Source: Nostoc indistinguendum CM1-VF10
Lineage (GTDB): Bacteria > Cyanobacteriota > Cyanobacteriia > Cyanobacteriales > Nostocaceae
NCBI GenBank assembly: GCA_019359215.1
Contig: JAHHHS010000015.1
Span: 1 to 64,000, forward strand
Length of the DNA: 64,000 nt
Direction: 5' to 3'
Below, in pieces: positions 63,525 to 64,000 of this stretch. Numbering within the stretch: position 1 is the stretch's first letter; each line of letters begins with the position of its first letter. The notes beneath the pieces were generated by a model. That model worked only from the letters and a program-made list of their open reading frames with translations. It was not told where the DNA came from and did no database searches. The position numbers were made by a program, and so were the translations under genes.

Positions 63525-64000
63525 ATGATTCCTATTAGTGATAATATTCGTTGTCGGAAGAAGCCGATTATTAATTACTGGCTGATTGGTATTAATGTTG
63601 GCGTATTTTTATGCGAACTTCAACTAGAACTTAGTGGTGGATTAGGTTATTTTGTTAATATTTGGGGTGTAATTCCAGCCCAGATTAGTGGGGCAATTAC
63701 AAATGCATTCTTATTCAACAACTCTGCTGCTTGGATAATTGTAATTTGGCGAACATTTTCACTACTTGTTGCAATATTTCTGCATGGCAGTTTTAGCCAA
63801 ATCTTGGGAAATCTGCTATTTTTATGGGTTTTTGGGAAAACCGTCGAAAATATTCTAGGACATAGACGCTATTTAGGATTTTATCTAGCTACTGGCGCGA
63901 TCGCTTCTTGTGTGCAAATTCTAGCTGAACCAAGTTTGACAGTACCATTGATTGGGGGCAATGGCGCGATCGCAGCTGTTTTAGGAGCATATATTATGAA
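63525..64000 (+). CDS. Rhomboid-family membrane protein, catalytic Ser replaced; runs off right edge
   Basis: 158 codons are visible from ATG 63525. The hydrophobic pattern and the segments FLHGSFSQILGNLLFLWVFG, then ENILGHRRYLGFYLATGAIA match the rhomboid intramembrane protease fold. The active-site motif, expected as G-A-S-G-A-I-A-G, reads GGNGAIAAVLGAYIM, with Asn in place of the nucleophile Ser; the His usually seen in the H-G-x-x-x-H-L-x-G-N motif is Gln. The protein is therefore predicted to be a non-proteolytic rhomboid-like protein. The remainder lies outside the window. Confidence 0.8.
   Translation, partial: MIPISDNIRCRKKPIINYWLIGINVGVFLCELQLELSGGLGYFVNIWGVIPAQISGAITNAFLFNNSAAWIIVIWRTFSLLVAIFLHGSFSQILGNLLFLWVFGKTVENILGHRRYLGFYLATGAIASCVQILAEPSLTVPLIGGNGAIAAVLGAYIM

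Overview
The window looks like chromosomal DNA of a filamentous, heterocyst-forming type cyanobacterium (Nostoc/Anabaena group). The octamer GCGATCGC (HIP1) recurs throughout. There are short G-rich and TAATGAC-type tandem repeats between genes. Gene content is typical of the group: a CAAD/CURT1 thylakoid protein, a phytochrome-type GAF protein, TPR-fused Ser/Thr kinases, long hybrid histidine kinases and a PRC-barrel/DUF2382 protein. I saw no tRNA, rRNA or CRISPR array. All identifications come from reading translations and motifs; no database search was run.

Layout. 0-5 kb: an IS1-type transposase fragment running off the left edge, a gutted FAD oxidoreductase, rtcA, a GPH-type sugar transporter and a phosphoribosyltransferase. 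5-10 kb: a frameshifted hybrid histidine kinase, a stand-alone bilin-type GAF protein and a type IA topoisomerase. 10.3-12.2 kb: a two-gene RloA/RloB (AbiL-like) defence module in AT-rich DNA. 12.5-15.6 kb: ftsH, a flavin reductase and a ribbon-helix-helix protein. 16-18 kb: a decay zone with an IS1634-like transposase relic and an HlyB/HlyD exporter collapsed into one remnant by deletion. 18-26.4 kb: a rhodanese, an Arg-rich secreted protein, the central-carbon genes tal, pyk and gap, a DUF2891 protein and a B12-binding radical SAM enzyme. 27-34 kb: a CHAD protein, DUF3616, a NIL-ferredoxin, a very large multi-phosphorelay protein with its response regulator, and an HPP transporter. 34.4-37.7 kb: a dynamin-like GTPase gene cut by an ISL3-type element with a perfect 8-bp target duplication. 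37.9-43.9 kb: an LD-carboxypeptidase and an envelope/stress-like set (two related small proteins, two lipoproteins, PRC-barrel/DUF2382, CAAD/CURT1). 44-49.4 kb: an HTH protein of unknown role, an FAD dehydrogenase, small ORFs and a truncated STAND-TPR remnant. 49.7-54.6 kb: a large SNF2 helicase resembling DpdE, then an S4 protein, the ribosome-rescue hydrolase arfB and a small membrane protein. 54.7-64 kb: a PPOX-type protein, DUF937, a histidine kinase, an Era-like membrane GTPase, a gutted Ser/Thr kinase, an intact kinase with ten TPRs, and a rhomboid-family protein that lacks the catalytic serine and runs off the right edge.

Two themes stand out. First, mobile and repetitive DNA is reshaping genes: small IS1-end elements with target duplications, one of which supplies the C-terminus of a protein; palindromic repeats coding part of the FtsH N-terminal hydrophobic region; and a repeat supplying a stop codon. 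Second, decayed genes are frequent, with at least eight damaged loci, several of which are clean internal deletions or single insertions. The systems most worth following up are the RloAB pair, the REC-wHTH-HPt-REC-PAS-kinase protein, the solitary bilin GAF, the orphan DpdE-like helicase, the S4/ArfB pair and the serine-less rhomboid.
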